DNA of 64,000 nucleotides, taken from NCBI RefSeq assembly GCF_900090285.1, contig NZ_LT607754.1, positions 868,001 through 932,000 on the forward strand, read 5' to 3'. Of this stretch, positions 17,299-25,338 are shown one piece after another. Positions within the stretch are counted from its first letter, which is position 1, and the number at the start of each line of letters is the position of its first letter. The stretch is from Micromonospora inositola (lineage in GTDB: Bacteria; Actinomycetota; Actinomycetes; Mycobacteriales; Micromonosporaceae). A program made the translations under genes and the position numbers. The notes below the pieces were generated by a model. That model worked only from the letters and a program-made list of their open reading frames with translations, ran no database searches and had not been told where the DNA came from.

Positions 17299-17955
17299 TC
17301 AGCGGAGCACCTCGACGACGTTGCGGCGGACGACGTTCCTGCCCGGCTCGCGAACGAGGTCCATCGCCGCCGCGTTGAGCAGCACGCAGCTGCCCGACGG
17401 GCCGGTCACCGTCACCGTCGCCGACCGGTTGTTGTCCAAGTTCGTCACCCGCAACCGCGTCCCCACCGGGAACTGGCCACTGGTTGCCGCCGGCGCCCCA
17501 CCCTCGGCCGAGAAGGTGACCGACCCCTGACACGCCGACGGCCCAGCCGGCGCGGAAGCGGTGGCCACGGGCTGAGCAACACCGCCGGGCCGAGCGGCGG
17601 CGCCCCCGTCCAGACGTTCCACCAGGTTGCGGCGGATCACGTTCTTGCCGGGCTCTCGGACCAGGTCCATTGCCGCCGCGTTGAGCAGCACGCAGCTGCC
17701 CGACGGGCCGGTCACCGTCACCGTCGCCGACCGGTTGTTGTCCAGGTTCGTCACCCGCAACCGCGTCCCCACCGGGAACTGACCGCTGGTCGCCGCCGGC
17801 GCCCCACCCTCGGCCGAGAACGTGATCGACCCCTGACACGCCGACGCCCGAGCCGGCGCGGTGTCGGCGAACCCGAACCCCGTCCCGACCGCCAGCACCG
17901 CCGAGGCGGCCACCGCCATCCCCGCCGCCAGCACGTGCTTCCGCTGCACCTTCAC
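17299..17955 (-). CDS. Secreted protein with two near-identical double-psi beta-barrel-like repeats
   Basis: A 218-residue secreted protein. After a signal peptide (MKVQRKHVLAAG, cleavage near ADTAPA) come two copies of a 77-residue unit, residues 39-115 and 141-217, joined by an Ala/Pro linker. Each unit has the segment FPVGTRLRVTNLDNNRSATV and ends in NAAAMDLVREPG, which resembles the RlpA-like/expansin beta-barrel (TRVRVTN ... DLS). Each contains two cysteines (C40/C88 and C142/C190) likely to form a disulfide. The catalytic Asp of lytic RlpA proteins is not evident, so a cell-wall or polysaccharide-binding role is more likely than hydrolysis. This is inference. Confidence 0.7.
   Translation of the reverse strand: MKVQRKHVLAAGMAVAASAVLAVGTGFGFADTAPARASACQGSITFSAEGGAPAATSGQFPVGTRLRVTNLDNNRSATVTVTGPSGSCVLLNAAAMDLVREPGKNVIRRNLVERLDGGAAARPGGVAQPVATASAPAGPSACQGSVTFSAEGGAPAATSGQFPVGTRLRVTNLDNNRSATVTVTGPSGSCVLLNAAAMDLVREPGRNVVRRNVVEVLR
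17305..17841 (-). repeat. Intragenic tandem duplication (two 231-bp copies, 306-bp period)
   Basis: The DNA at 17611-17841 is nearly repeated at 17305-17535, offset by exactly 306 bp (102 codons). Long blocks are identical at the base level, including silent positions, and only five residues differ between the encoded 77-residue units, most near the C-terminal end of each unit. The copies are therefore recent or kept alike by gene conversion. Confidence 0.85.
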
Positions 17956-18089
17956 CGCTTCTCCCGTCGTCCGGTGGTGTCCGTACGACGACTGGTACGG
18001 CCTGGGAGCGGTCTACCGTTCACCGTCCTGACGACTTACCACTCTGCGTGAACCAGTCCACGACGCTGCATGAACCCACCCCCTGCCGG

Positions 18090-18950
18090 TCACCGTCCGC
18101 GATGGATCCCCAGGGTGCTCTGCGAGGGCAGCAGGCCGGACCCGACCACGGCCTGCATGACGGGCACCACCAGCTGGGCGAGCCGGCCGACGGCCGGACC
18201 GAGCGCCCGCCACGGTCCGGCGGCCAGCTCGTCGGTACGCCGCTCCACCTCGTCCCGGACCCGGCGCCCCTCCTCGGTCGCCACGCCGGCGGCATCCACC
18301 AGGCCGCGGGTGGCGAGTCGATCCCGGGCGGCGGCCCACTCCTCGTCCGTCCAGCCACGGCTGGCGAAGACCTCGACCGGCGCGGCGCAGATCGCGGCGA
18401 AGGACACCAGCGCCTCGGTCGGGTCGAGACCGGCGGTGAGCAGCGCCGCGACGTGCCCGTCGCCGCGGTGCTCGCGCAGCACGGTGAGCGCCTGCCAGAG
18501 CATCAGGTGCGGCGCCTCCGGCCAGGGCAGTTCGGCGTTGGCGGCGGCGAGCGGCCGGCCCGCCACGTCGGCCGCCTCGGCGGCCCGGCGGGCCAGTGCG
18601 GCCGCCTCGGCCAGCTCCGGACCGTCGACCGCGTCGCCGAGCAGCGCGCGCAGGGCCCGGTCCACTCCGGACAGCCGGGCGTCGAGGACCTTGGCCGGGT
18701 CGGCCACCGACCAGATCTGCGGTACGTACTTCCGGACCATCGCCGGGCTGAAGCTGTAGTACGTGGCGTCGACCAGCTTCGGGCCGGCGGCTCCCAGCGG
18801 GGCGGTGCGCCAGGCGAAGTAGCTCGGCCAGCGCTCGTCCGTCGGCAGTCCGAGGGCCGTGGCCTCCTCGGTCAGCTCGGGCGCGTAGTACAGCAGCGCG
18901 TGCACCGGCTCGGTGAGCTGCCACATCTGCCGGACCATGTTCAGTTCCAT
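18090..18950 (-). CDS. SCO6745-family protein (helical, unknown function)
   Basis: A 286-residue mostly helical protein matching an actinobacterial family typified by SCO6745. Recognisable segments are ELTEEATALGLPTDERWPSY, FAWRTAPLGAAGP and YYSFSPAMVRKYVP near the N-terminus, and RGWTDEEWAAARDRLATRGL, a winged-helix-like stretch, later on. It has no signal peptide or membrane helix. The ATG at 18950 has GGAGG 5 bases upstream, which decides it over codons further out. It is divergent from the uridine-kinase-like gene. Function of the family is not known to me. Confidence 0.75.
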   Translation of the reverse strand: MELNMVRQMWQLTEPVHALLYYAPELTEEATALGLPTDERWPSYFAWRTAPLGAAGPKLVDATYYSFSPAMVRKYVPQIWSVADPAKVLDARLSGVDRALRALLGDAVDGPELAEAAALARRAAEAADVAGRPLAAANAELPWPEAPHLMLWQALTVLREHRGDGHVAALLTAGLDPTEALVSFAAICAAPVEVFASRGWTDEEWAAARDRLATRGLVDAAGVATEEGRRVRDEVERRTDELAAGPWRALGPAVGRLAQLVVPVMQAVVGSGLLPSQSTLGIHRGR

Positions 18951-18972
18951 CTCGACCTCCCCATCGCTTTGT

Positions 18973-19021
18973 CTTGTCGCTGTCAAGTTTGCGCGTGACG
19001 CGGGAACTTGTCAATGGCAAG
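18973..19021. promoter_or_regulatory. Divergent promoter with a 17-bp imperfect inverted repeat
   Basis: CTTGTCGCTGTCAAGTT (18973-18989) and AACTTGTCAATGGCAAG (19005-19021) are inverted copies matching at 13 of 17 positions. They fill the gap between the SCO6745 and kinase genes. On the minus strand TTGACA with a 17-base spacer to CAAACT gives a plausible promoter for the SCO6745 gene inside the repeat, so a bound regulator would block it. Confidence 0.45.
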
Positions 19022-19039
19022 ATCTGGCATGCTCGCGGG

Positions 19040-19723
19040 ATGGACCTGCTGACCCGGCTCGGCGATGCCGTGACAGAGCTGGCTCGACACCGGCCGCGGG
19101 TGCTGGTGGGGATTGACGGGCCGGACGCGTCCGGCAAGACGACACTGGCCGACCGGCTCGGCAAAGCCCTGAGCGTGCCCGCGCTCCGCGTCTCGGTCGA
19201 CGACTTCCACCAGCCGGCCGAGCTGCGGCGCCGGCGGGGCGCGCTGTCGCCGGAGGGCTACTACCGGGACGCCTTCGACCATGACGCGCTGATCACCGAC
19301 TGCCTGCTCCCCTTCCGCGCCGGGTCGGAGCGGATCCGGGTCGGCCGGCACGACCTCCACACCGACGAGCCGCGGGACGTCACCCTGCCGGCGCCGCCGG
19401 TCGCGGCGCTAGTCGTCGACGGGGTGTTCCTGCTCCGACCGGAGCTGCGCGACCACTGGGACCTGGCGGTCCATCTGCGGATCACCCCCGAGGAGAGCCT
19501 GCGCCGGGCCCGGCTGCGGGACGTCGACCTGTTCGGCTCGGTGTCCGAGGTGGAGCGGCGCTACCTGGCCCGCTACCTACCGGGCCAGGCGCTCTACCAG
19601 CGGGAAGCCGACCCGGAGTCCCGGGCCCACGTCGTCGTCGACAACGAGCACCCGGGGTCACCGGCCGTCGAGCGGTGGGAGGTCGCGGAAAGGCCGGCTC
19701 CAGCCCTTGGCGATCGGGGGTGA
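19040..19723 (+). CDS. Uridine kinase-like P-loop protein
   Basis: A 227-residue P-loop kinase. The Walker A motif is at residues 27-34 (GPDASGKT), followed by VSVDDFHQPAELRRRRG, the substrate-binding DD-FH segment of uridine/pantothenate-kinase relatives, and a later VVDGVFLLRPELRDHWD Walker B-like strand. Arginines in RARLRDVDLFGS probably form the lid. It is annotated as uridine kinase in many actinobacteria, but the nucleoside or other small-molecule substrate is not proven by the sequence. The start is ATG at 19040 without a strong RBS; translation may be leaderless from the divergent promoter region. Confidence 0.75.
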   Translation: MDLLTRLGDAVTELARHRPRVLVGIDGPDASGKTTLADRLGKALSVPALRVSVDDFHQPAELRRRRGALSPEGYYRDAFDHDALITDCLLPFRAGSERIRVGRHDLHTDEPRDVTLPAPPVAALVVDGVFLLRPELRDHWDLAVHLRITPEESLRRARLRDVDLFGSVSEVERRYLARYLPGQALYQREADPESRAHVVVDNEHPGSPAVERWEVAERPAPALGDRG

Positions 19724-19755
19724 GCTGCGTCACGATGGGGCCGAGGAGGTCGCCC

Positions 19756-21039
19756 ATGGCTGACCCGTGGCTCGCCCTGGAATTCGGTGCCGATCCGGCT
19801 GAGCGGATCGCGCAGGTCGGCGCCGCCCACGCGGCGTTCCTCACCGCCGGCACCGATCCGGGCAGGGTGCGGGACGTGGTGGCCGAGTCGTGGCGGCGGT
19901 CGGCCGGAGCGCTGCTCGACCCGGAGGCCACCGCGCCGGTCGACCTCACCGACGACGCGTTGGAGAGCTACCGCGCCGCGCATCCCCTGGCCCGGGTGCT
20001 GCCGCTCTTCCGCGACCTGCTCGGCGGGATCGCCCAGGACGGCGCGCACCTGATGGCGGTCTGCGACGCGTACGGGCGGCTGCTCTGGGTGGAGGGACAT
20101 CCGGGGGTGCTCCGGCACGCCGAGCGGATGAACTTCATCCCCGGCGCCCGCTGGGACGAGGCACACGCCGGCACCAACGCCCCCGGCACCGCCCTCGCCG
20201 TCGACCACAGCGTGCAGATCTTCGCCACCGAGCACTTCGTCCGGCCGGTGCAGCGCTGGACCTGCGCGGCCGCCCCCATCCACGACCCGGCCACCGGACG
20301 GCTGCTCGGCGCCGTCGACATCACCGGCGGCGACCACCTGGCCAACCCGCAGAGCCTCGCCCTGGTCCGGGCGACCGCCCGGGCCGCCGAGGCGTTCCTC
20401 GCCCAGCCCCTCGACCCGGACGTGGTCACCGTCAGCGCGCTCGGCCGCGACGAGGCGGAGCTGCGCGTCGGCGGTCGCCGGATCCGGCTCGGCCGCCGGC
20501 ACAGCGAACTGCTGGTGCTGCTCCTCGACCACCCCGAGGGGCGGACCGGCGAGCAGCTGGGCCTCGACCTGTACGGCGACGACCGGCTGCATCCGGTCAC
20601 CCTGCGCGCCGAACTGTCCCGGCTGCGCCGGGCGCTCGGCCCGGAGCTGCTCGACTCCCGGCCGTACCGGCTGCGCGGGACCGTGCGCGCCGACTTCCGT
20701 ACCGTCACGGACCTGCTGGAACGCGGTGACGCGGCGGGAGCGCTCGGGGCGTACGGCGGGCCGTTGCTGCCCGGGTCGGACGCGCCGGGAGTGACGCGAC
20801 TGCGCCGGCTCATCGACGGGCAGCTCCGCGCGGCCGTGCTGGCGACCGCGAACCCGGCGCAGCTCGCGGCCTGGACCGCGACGGCCGCCGGGGCCGACGA
20901 CCTCACCGCCTGGCAGGCCCTGGCGCGGGCGTTGCCGCCGGGCGCGCCGCGCCGGCCCCTCGCGGTGGCGCGCGCCAACCAACTCTCCCTGGAGTACGAC
21001 CTGCCGCGCGCAACGTTGCTGCAACGTCCCCGAAACTAA
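19756..21039 (+). CDS. GAF-domain regulator with winged-helix and BTAD-like C-terminus
   Basis: A 427-residue regulator. Residues about 60-215 form a sensory GAF region (MAVCDAYGRLLWVEGHPG; WDEAHAGTNAPGTAL; FVRPVQRWTCAAAPIHDP), as in the sensor part of AcoR-type activators. It has no AAA+ domain. Residues about 235-310 look like an OmpR/SARP winged helix (RRHSELLVLLLDHPEGRT; ELSRLRRALGPELL), and the rest resembles a short BTAD helix bundle (RGDAAGALGAYGGPLLPG). GAGGAGG 7 bases before ATG 19756 fixes the start. It lies 39 bases before exaC on the same strand and probably activates it in response to an alcohol- or aldehyde-derived signal. Confidence 0.78.
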   Translation: MADPWLALEFGADPAERIAQVGAAHAAFLTAGTDPGRVRDVVAESWRRSAGALLDPEATAPVDLTDDALESYRAAHPLARVLPLFRDLLGGIAQDGAHLMAVCDAYGRLLWVEGHPGVLRHAERMNFIPGARWDEAHAGTNAPGTALAVDHSVQIFATEHFVRPVQRWTCAAAPIHDPATGRLLGAVDITGGDHLANPQSLALVRATARAAEAFLAQPLDPDVVTVSALGRDEAELRVGGRRIRLGRRHSELLVLLLDHPEGRTGEQLGLDLYGDDRLHPVTLRAELSRLRRALGPELLDSRPYRLRGTVRADFRTVTDLLERGDAAGALGAYGGPLLPGSDAPGVTRLRRLIDGQLRAAVLATANPAQLAAWTATAAGADDLTAWQALARALPPGAPRRPLAVARANQLSLEYDLPRATLLQRPRN

Positions 21040-21078
21040 CGTCCCCGCCGTCACCCGAGACCGACGGCGGAGGTAACC

Positions 21079-22584
21079 ATGGCGCGCTACGACGCTCCCA
21101 CCCACTGGCAGTCCCGCTACGACCACTTCATCGGCGGCGAGTACGTCAAGCCGCACGGCGGCCAGTACTTCGAGAACCCCACCCCGGTCACCGGCCAGAC
21201 CTTCTGTGAGGTCGCCCGCGGCACCGCCGAGGACGTCGAGAAGGCCCTCGACGCCGCGCACGGCGCCGCCGACGCCTGGGGACGCACCTCGATCGCCGAG
21301 CGGTCGCTCATCCTCAACAAGATCGCCGACCGGATGCAGGACAACCTGGAATCCCTGGCCGTCGCCGAGACCTGGGAGAACGGCAAGCCGGTACGCGAGA
21401 CCCTGGCCGCCGACATTCCCCTGGCCATCGACCACTTCCGCTACTTCGCGGGGGCGATCCGGGCCCAGGAGGGCTCGCTCGGCGAGATCGACGACGACAC
21501 GGTGGCGTACCACTTCCACGAGCCGCTCGGCGTCGTCGGGCAGATCATCCCGTGGAACTTCCCGATCCTGATGGCCGTCTGGAAACTCGCCCCAGCGCTC
21601 GCCGCCGGCAACGCGGTGGTGCTCAAGCCCGCCGAACAGACCCCGGCGTCCATCCACTACCTGCTGTCGCTGATCGCCGACCTGCTGCCGCCGGGCGTGG
21701 TCAACGTGGTCAACGGCTTCGGCGTCGAGGCGGGCAAGCCGCTCGCGTCCTCGCCACGGGTGGCGAAGGTGGCGTTCACCGGCGAGACCACCACCGGGCG
21801 GCTGATCATGCAGTACGCCAGCGAGAACATCAAACCCGTCACCCTGGAACTGGGCGGCAAGAGCCCGAACATCTTCTTCGACGACGTCAGCGCTCACTCC
21901 GACGACTTCCTGGACAAGGCGCTCGAAGGCTTCACCATGTTCGCCCTCAACCAGGGTGAGGTCTGCACCTGCCCGTCCCGGGCGCTGATCCAGCAGGGCC
22001 ACTACTCCGACTTCCTGGCGGCGGCGGTGTCCCGCACCGGCGCGATCAAGCAGGGCCACCCGCTGGACACCGACACGATGGTCGGCGCGCAGGCATCCAA
22101 CGACCAGTTGGAGAAGATCCTGTCCTACCTGGACATCGGCCGGCAGGAGGGGGCTCGCGTGCTGACCGGCGGCTCCCGGGCGGACCTCGGCGGGGACCTG
22201 TCGGGCGGCTACTACGTCGAGCCGACGATCTTCGAGGGCGACAACTCCATGCGGATCTTCCAGGAGGAGATCTTCGGCCCGGTCGTCTCGGTGACCTCCT
22301 TCGCCGACCTCGACGACGCCGTGAAGATCGCCAACGACACGCTGTACGGCCTCGGCGCTGGCGTGTGGACCCGGGACATGAACACCGCGTACCGGGCGGG
22401 TCGGTCCATCCAGGCCGGGCGGGTCTGGACCAACTGCTACCACGCCTACCCGGCCCACGCCGCGTTCGGCGGGTACAAGCAGTCCGGCATCGGCCGGGAG
22501 AACCACAAGATGATGCTGGAGCACTACCAACAGACCAAGAACCTGCTGGTCAGCTACTCCACCAAGAAGCTCGGCTTCTTCTGA
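21079..22584 (+). CDS. exaC: Acetaldehyde dehydrogenase (ExaC/AldB type)
   Basis: A 501-residue aldehyde dehydrogenase that matches the ExaC/AldB class acting on acetaldehyde and other short aldehydes. Key features are [44 protein letters not shown] with the general base Glu, and the class signature [13 protein letters not shown], where C296 aligns with the usual nucleophile. It ends [20 protein letters not shown]. The class is induced by ethanol or similar growth in other actinomycetes. It is flanked by the GAF regulator upstream and overlaps the DUF779 start by one base downstream (TGATG). Confidence 0.93.
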   Translation: MARYDAPTHWQSRYDHFIGGEYVKPHGGQYFENPTPVTGQTFCEVARGTAEDVEKALDAAHGAADAWGRTSIAERSLILNKIADRMQDNLESLAVAETWENGKPVRETLAADIPLAIDHFRYFAGAIRAQEGSLGEIDDDTVAYHFHEPLGVVGQIIPWNFPILMAVWKLAPALAAGNAVVLKPAEQTPASIHYLLSLIADLLPPGVVNVVNGFGVEAGKPLASSPRVAKVAFTGETTTGRLIMQYASENIKPVTLELGGKSPNIFFDDVSAHSDDFLDKALEGFTMFALNQGEVCTCPSRALIQQGHYSDFLAAAVSRTGAIKQGHPLDTDTMVGAQASNDQLEKILSYLDIGRQEGARVLTGGSRADLGGDLSGGYYVEPTIFEGDNSMRIFQEEIFGPVVSVTSFADLDDAVKIANDTLYGLGAGVWTRDMNTAYRAGRSIQAGRVWTNCYHAYPAHAAFGGYKQSGIGRENHKMMLEHYQQTKNLLVSYSTKKLGFF

Positions 22585-22982
22585 TGGGTGCCGTCTCCGA
22601 CGGCGCCGCGGCGCCCGGTTCGCCGGGCGCCGCGGCGCCGCCGCCCGTGACGGTGACGCCCGCCGCGGCCGAGCTGATCCGGTCGCTGTGGGGGCGGCAC
22701 GGGCCGCTGATGTTCCACCAGTCCGGCGGCTGCTGCGACGGCAGCGCCCCGATGTGCTATCCGGCCGGCGAGTTCCGCACCGGCGGCTCCGACGTCCTCC
22801 TGGCGTCTCTCGAGGTGGACGGTGTCCCCGAGCCCGTCGAGTTCTGGATGTCGAAGGCTCAGTGGGACCTCTGGAAACACACGAGGCTCACCGTCGACGT
22901 CGTCCCCGGCCGAGGCGGCGGCTTCTCCCTGGAAGCCCCCGACGGCGTGAGATTCCTGATCCGTTCCCACCTCGCCCCCTAA
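22584..22982 (+). CDS. DUF779 protein coupled to exaC
   Basis: A 132-residue protein of the DUF779 family, which is repeatedly found directly after ExaC-type aldehyde dehydrogenases. The family signature is the cysteine cluster FHQSGGCCDGSAPMCYPAGE, followed by FWMSKAQWDLWKHTRLTVDV. The C-C...C arrangement suggests metal binding or a thiol function. The first 25 residues are a Gly/Ala/Pro-rich extension. Its ATG overlaps the exaC stop, so expression is tied to the dehydrogenase. The role is unknown; helping or protecting the dehydrogenase is an inference from the constant pairing. Confidence 0.85.
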   Translation: MGAVSDGAAAPGSPGAAAPPPVTVTPAAAELIRSLWGRHGPLMFHQSGGCCDGSAPMCYPAGEFRTGGSDVLLASLEVDGVPEPVEFWMSKAQWDLWKHTRLTVDVVPGRGGGFSLEAPDGVRFLIRSHLAP

Positions 22983-23000
22983 CCCCCCGTCCTCCCTCGC

Positions 23001-23066
23001 GATCTTGCACTTAGGGCCCCCATTTGCGCGATTTGCCGGCAATGCGGGGGCACTAAGTGCAAGATC
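23001..23066. terminator. Long near-perfect palindrome after the exaC-DUF779 unit
   Basis: Arms 23001-23021 and 23046-23066 pair over 21 bp with one mismatch (outer part GATCTTGCACTTAG / CTAAGTGCAAGATC), around a 24-base loop. It lies between convergent genes and can end both transcripts. The low-GC outer arm is unlike its surroundings and resembles a dispersed repeat more than an ordinary terminator. Confidence 0.7.
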
Positions 23067-23070
23067 ACGC

Positions 23071-23121
23071 GGGGAGGGGTGGGGTGGGGTGGGGTGGGGT
23101 GGGGTGGGGGTGGGGTGGGGG
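23071..23121 (+). repeat. GGGGT tandem repeat, G-quadruplex-forming tract
   Basis: About 50 bases consist of GGGG runs separated by single bases, mostly T (six or more GGGGT units with two slightly longer G runs). It begins 4 bases after the palindrome and ends just before the speB stop. Such tracts can fold as G-quadruplexes in the plus strand and are prone to slippage. Confidence 0.9.
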
Positions 23122-23125
23122 CCGG

Positions 23126-24139
23126 TCAGCGGGCGTCGAGGAGGGGTTGGCGCGGGTTCCAGGGTGGGCCGCCGGCGGCGTCGCGGCGGCGGCGGGCGAT
23201 CGCCGACAGGGCCTCCAGGACCACCCGGTTGCCGAGGTAGGCGGTGATGTCGGCGTGGTCGTAGGGCGGGGCCACCTCGACCACGTCGACCCCCACCACC
23301 GGCAGCTCGTAGCAGACCCGGCGGACGGCGTCGAGGAGCTGGCGGGAGGTGAGGCCGCCCGGCTCGGGGGTGCCGGTGCCGGGGGCCATGCCGGGGTCGA
23401 CCACGTCCACGTCGACGGAGAGGAAGACGCCCTCGCACTCGTCGGTGGCGATCTCGAAGGCCTCCGACAGACACTCGTCGAGCCCTCGGGCGACCACCTC
23501 GGTCATCTCGTACGACCGCATCCGCTGCTGCGCCATCCACGACAGCGTCTCCGGGCCGGGCCAGTAGCCGCGCAGGCCGATCTGGAGGAAGCGGTCGCCG
23601 CGTACCGCGCCGGACTCGATGAGCCGGCGCATCGGCTGGCCGTGCCCGTGCAGCGAGCCGAACTCGATGTCCCCGGTGTCGGCGTGTGCGTCGAAGTGCA
23701 CCAGCGACACCCGGCCGAGCCCGTGCTGCCGGGCCACGCCGGTGGCGTCGGGCAGGGCGATGGAGTGGTCGCCGCCGAGCACGATCGGGATCGCCCCGGC
23801 GGAGGCGACCGCATACACGGCCTCCTCCAGGGCGCTCAGGGACCGCTCGATGTCGCCGGAGAACATCTCGACATCGCCGGCGTCGTACACCCGGAGGTCC
23901 CGCAGGGCGTCGACGCGGAACGCGAGGGACGGGCGGGAGCCGTCGTGCGGCAGGTAGCAGGCCTGGCGGATGGCGGACGGGCCGAACCGGGTGCCCGGCC
24001 GGTGCGAGGTGCCCCCGTCGAAGGGCGCGCCGACGATGACGACGTCCGCGTCCGCGTACGTCACCGGCTCCTCGATGGTGCAGGGCGGCACGCCGAGGAA
24101 CGTGATGTCGGGGCCGAACATCGGGCCGTAGCGGGTCAC
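23126..24139 (-). CDS. speB: Agmatinase / ureohydrolase
   Basis: A 337-residue ureohydrolase, predicted to split agmatine into putrescine and urea with two Mn ions. The metal ligands are in the expected motifs: GGDHSI, HFDAHADTGD and SVDVDVVDPGMAPGTGTPEP. ARQ.. SLHGHGQPMRRL fits agmatinase or guanidino-acid hydrolases, so guanidinobutyrase is an alternative. The GTG at 24139 overlaps the upstream stop (GTGA) and has GGAGG 4 bases before it. It is the last gene of the seven-gene polyamine operon. No arginine or agmatine decarboxylating gene is next to it, so agmatine may be imported or made elsewhere. Confidence 0.88.
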   Translation of the reverse strand: MTRYGPMFGPDITFLGVPPCTIEEPVTYADADVVIVGAPFDGGTSHRPGTRFGPSAIRQACYLPHDGSRPSLAFRVDALRDLRVYDAGDVEMFSGDIERSLSALEEAVYAVASAGAIPIVLGGDHSIALPDATGVARQHGLGRVSLVHFDAHADTGDIEFGSLHGHGQPMRRLIESGAVRGDRFLQIGLRGYWPGPETLSWMAQQRMRSYEMTEVVARGLDECLSEAFEIATDECEGVFLSVDVDVVDPGMAPGTGTPEPGGLTSRQLLDAVRRVCYELPVVGVDVVEVAPPYDHADITAYLGNRVVLEALSAIARRRRDAAGGPPWNPRQPLLDAR

Positions 24140-25338
24140 CGCTCCTCCATCCCCCACGGCGAGCCGTAGCCGGTCAGCAGGTCCAGGAAGGGCACCGGCG
24201 GCAGCGCCTCCGGACCGAGCACCCCGGCGCCGGACCAGGCACCGGCGGCGAGCAGTTCCAGGGCGACGACCGGGTTGACGGCCGTCTGCCAGACCACCGC
24301 CTGGTGGCCGTACTCCTTCATCGACCACCCGTTGTCGACGACGTGGTAGAGGTAGACCTTCCGCGGCCGGCCGTCGACGCCGGTGCCGGTGACGTACGTC
24401 CCGGCGCAGGTCTTGCCGCGCATCCGGTCGCCGAGGGTGGCGGGGTCGGGCAGGCAGGCGGCCACCACGTCGCGCGGAGACACCGAAGTGCCGCCCACCC
24501 GGACCGGAGCGGTCGAGTCCAGGCCCAGCTTGTGCAGGGTCTTCAGCACCTCGATGAACTCGTCGCCGAGGCCGTACTTGAAGGTGACCCGCTTCGCCTT
24601 CACCCAGCGCGGGATCAGCAGCACCTCCTCGTGCTCCACGTTGACGCATTCGACGGGGCCGATCCCCTCCGGGAAGTCGAAGACCTCCGGCTCGCTGAAC
24701 GGCGGCGTGGTGTACCAGCCCCGGTCTGCCTCCCAGATCACCGGCGGGTTCAGGCACTCCTCGATGGTGGTCCAGATGGAGAAGGACGGCGCGAAGTCGT
24801 ACCCGTCGACGGTGAGGTTGGCGCCGTCGCGGACCCCGATCTCGTCGATCTCGCTGAACAGCTCATCCGCGGCGTAGCGGGCGAAGACGTCCGACAGGCC
24901 GGGCTCGATGCCGATGCCGCAGAGCGCCAGCCGGCCGGCGGCCTCCCACCGCTCGGCGACCGCGAACTGGTCGTCGCCGAGCTTCACCCCGGTCTCCGCG
25001 TGGGGCCGGGACGGGTGCGGGTGGGACAGGGACATCGCCATGTCCAGGTAGTCGGCGCCGGCGGCGAACGCGCCGTCGAAGATCGGCATGACGAAGCGTG
25101 GGTCGACCGCGTTGAGCACGTGGGTGATCCGGTGCTCCCGGCAGAGCGCGGCGACCGCGTCCGCCGACGACGCGTCGACCTGGGCGGCGACGAAGCGGCC
25201 GTCGTGCTCGGCGATCGCCCGGGACGCGCGGCCCAGGTCGTAGTCGGCGACCACCATGGTCTCGAAGAAGGAGCGGCGGGCGGCGATGGCGACGGCGGCG
25301 GAGCCGACACCGCCGGCGCCGACGAGCAGGATGCGCAT
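24136..25338 (-). CDS. Saccharopine dehydrogenase-like NAD(P) oxidoreductase
   Basis: A 400-residue protein of the saccharopine-dehydrogenase superfamily. It begins RILLVGAGGVGSAAVAIAAR, a Rossmann dinucleotide site, followed by VVADYDLGRASRA and THVLNAVDPRFVMPIFDGAF. The C-terminal part (HEEVLLIPRWVKAKRVTFKY) is of the lysine-6-dehydrogenase / carboxynorspermidine-synthase kind. Members of this superfamily that sit with polyamine genes can reduce Schiff bases between aldehydes and amines. Here it lies inside a polyamine uptake/agmatinase operon, overlapped by one base upstream and 4 bases downstream. The substrate is not known; a polyamine-derived imine is my inference. Confidence 0.75.
   Translation of the reverse strand: MRILLVGAGGVGSAAVAIAARRSFFETMVVADYDLGRASRAIAEHDGRFVAAQVDASSADAVAALCREHRITHVLNAVDPRFVMPIFDGAFAAGADYLDMAMSLSHPHPSRPHAETGVKLGDDQFAVAERWEAAGRLALCGIGIEPGLSDVFARYAADELFSEIDEIGVRDGANLTVDGYDFAPSFSIWTTIEECLNPPVIWEADRGWYTTPPFSEPEVFDFPEGIGPVECVNVEHEEVLLIPRWVKAKRVTFKYGLGDEFIEVLKTLHKLGLDSTAPVRVGGTSVSPRDVVAACLPDPATLGDRMRGKTCAGTYVTGTGVDGRPRKVYLYHVVDNGWSMKEYGHQAVVWQTAVNPVVALELLAAGAWSGAGVLGPEALPPVPFLDLLTGYGSPWGMEER

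Noticed and set aside
17299..17955. The repeat protein as a lytic transglycosylase
   Set aside because: It resembles RlpA-like barrels in fold only. The catalytic Asp and His of lytic members are not visible.
19040..19723. Kinase gene as phosphoribulokinase or zeta toxin
   Set aside because: Length, Walker A placement and the VDDFH segment fit uridine-kinase relatives. No antitoxin partner is present.
19594..22530. A frame of nearly 1000 codons antisense to the GAF regulator and exaC
   Set aside because: It runs across two clearly conserved plus-strand genes and has a low-complexity, domain-free translation.
23071..23121. GGGGT repeats as a CRISPR array or telomere-like sequence
   Set aside because: Units are 5 bases with no spacers, and the location is internal between genes. 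It is a simple microsatellite.
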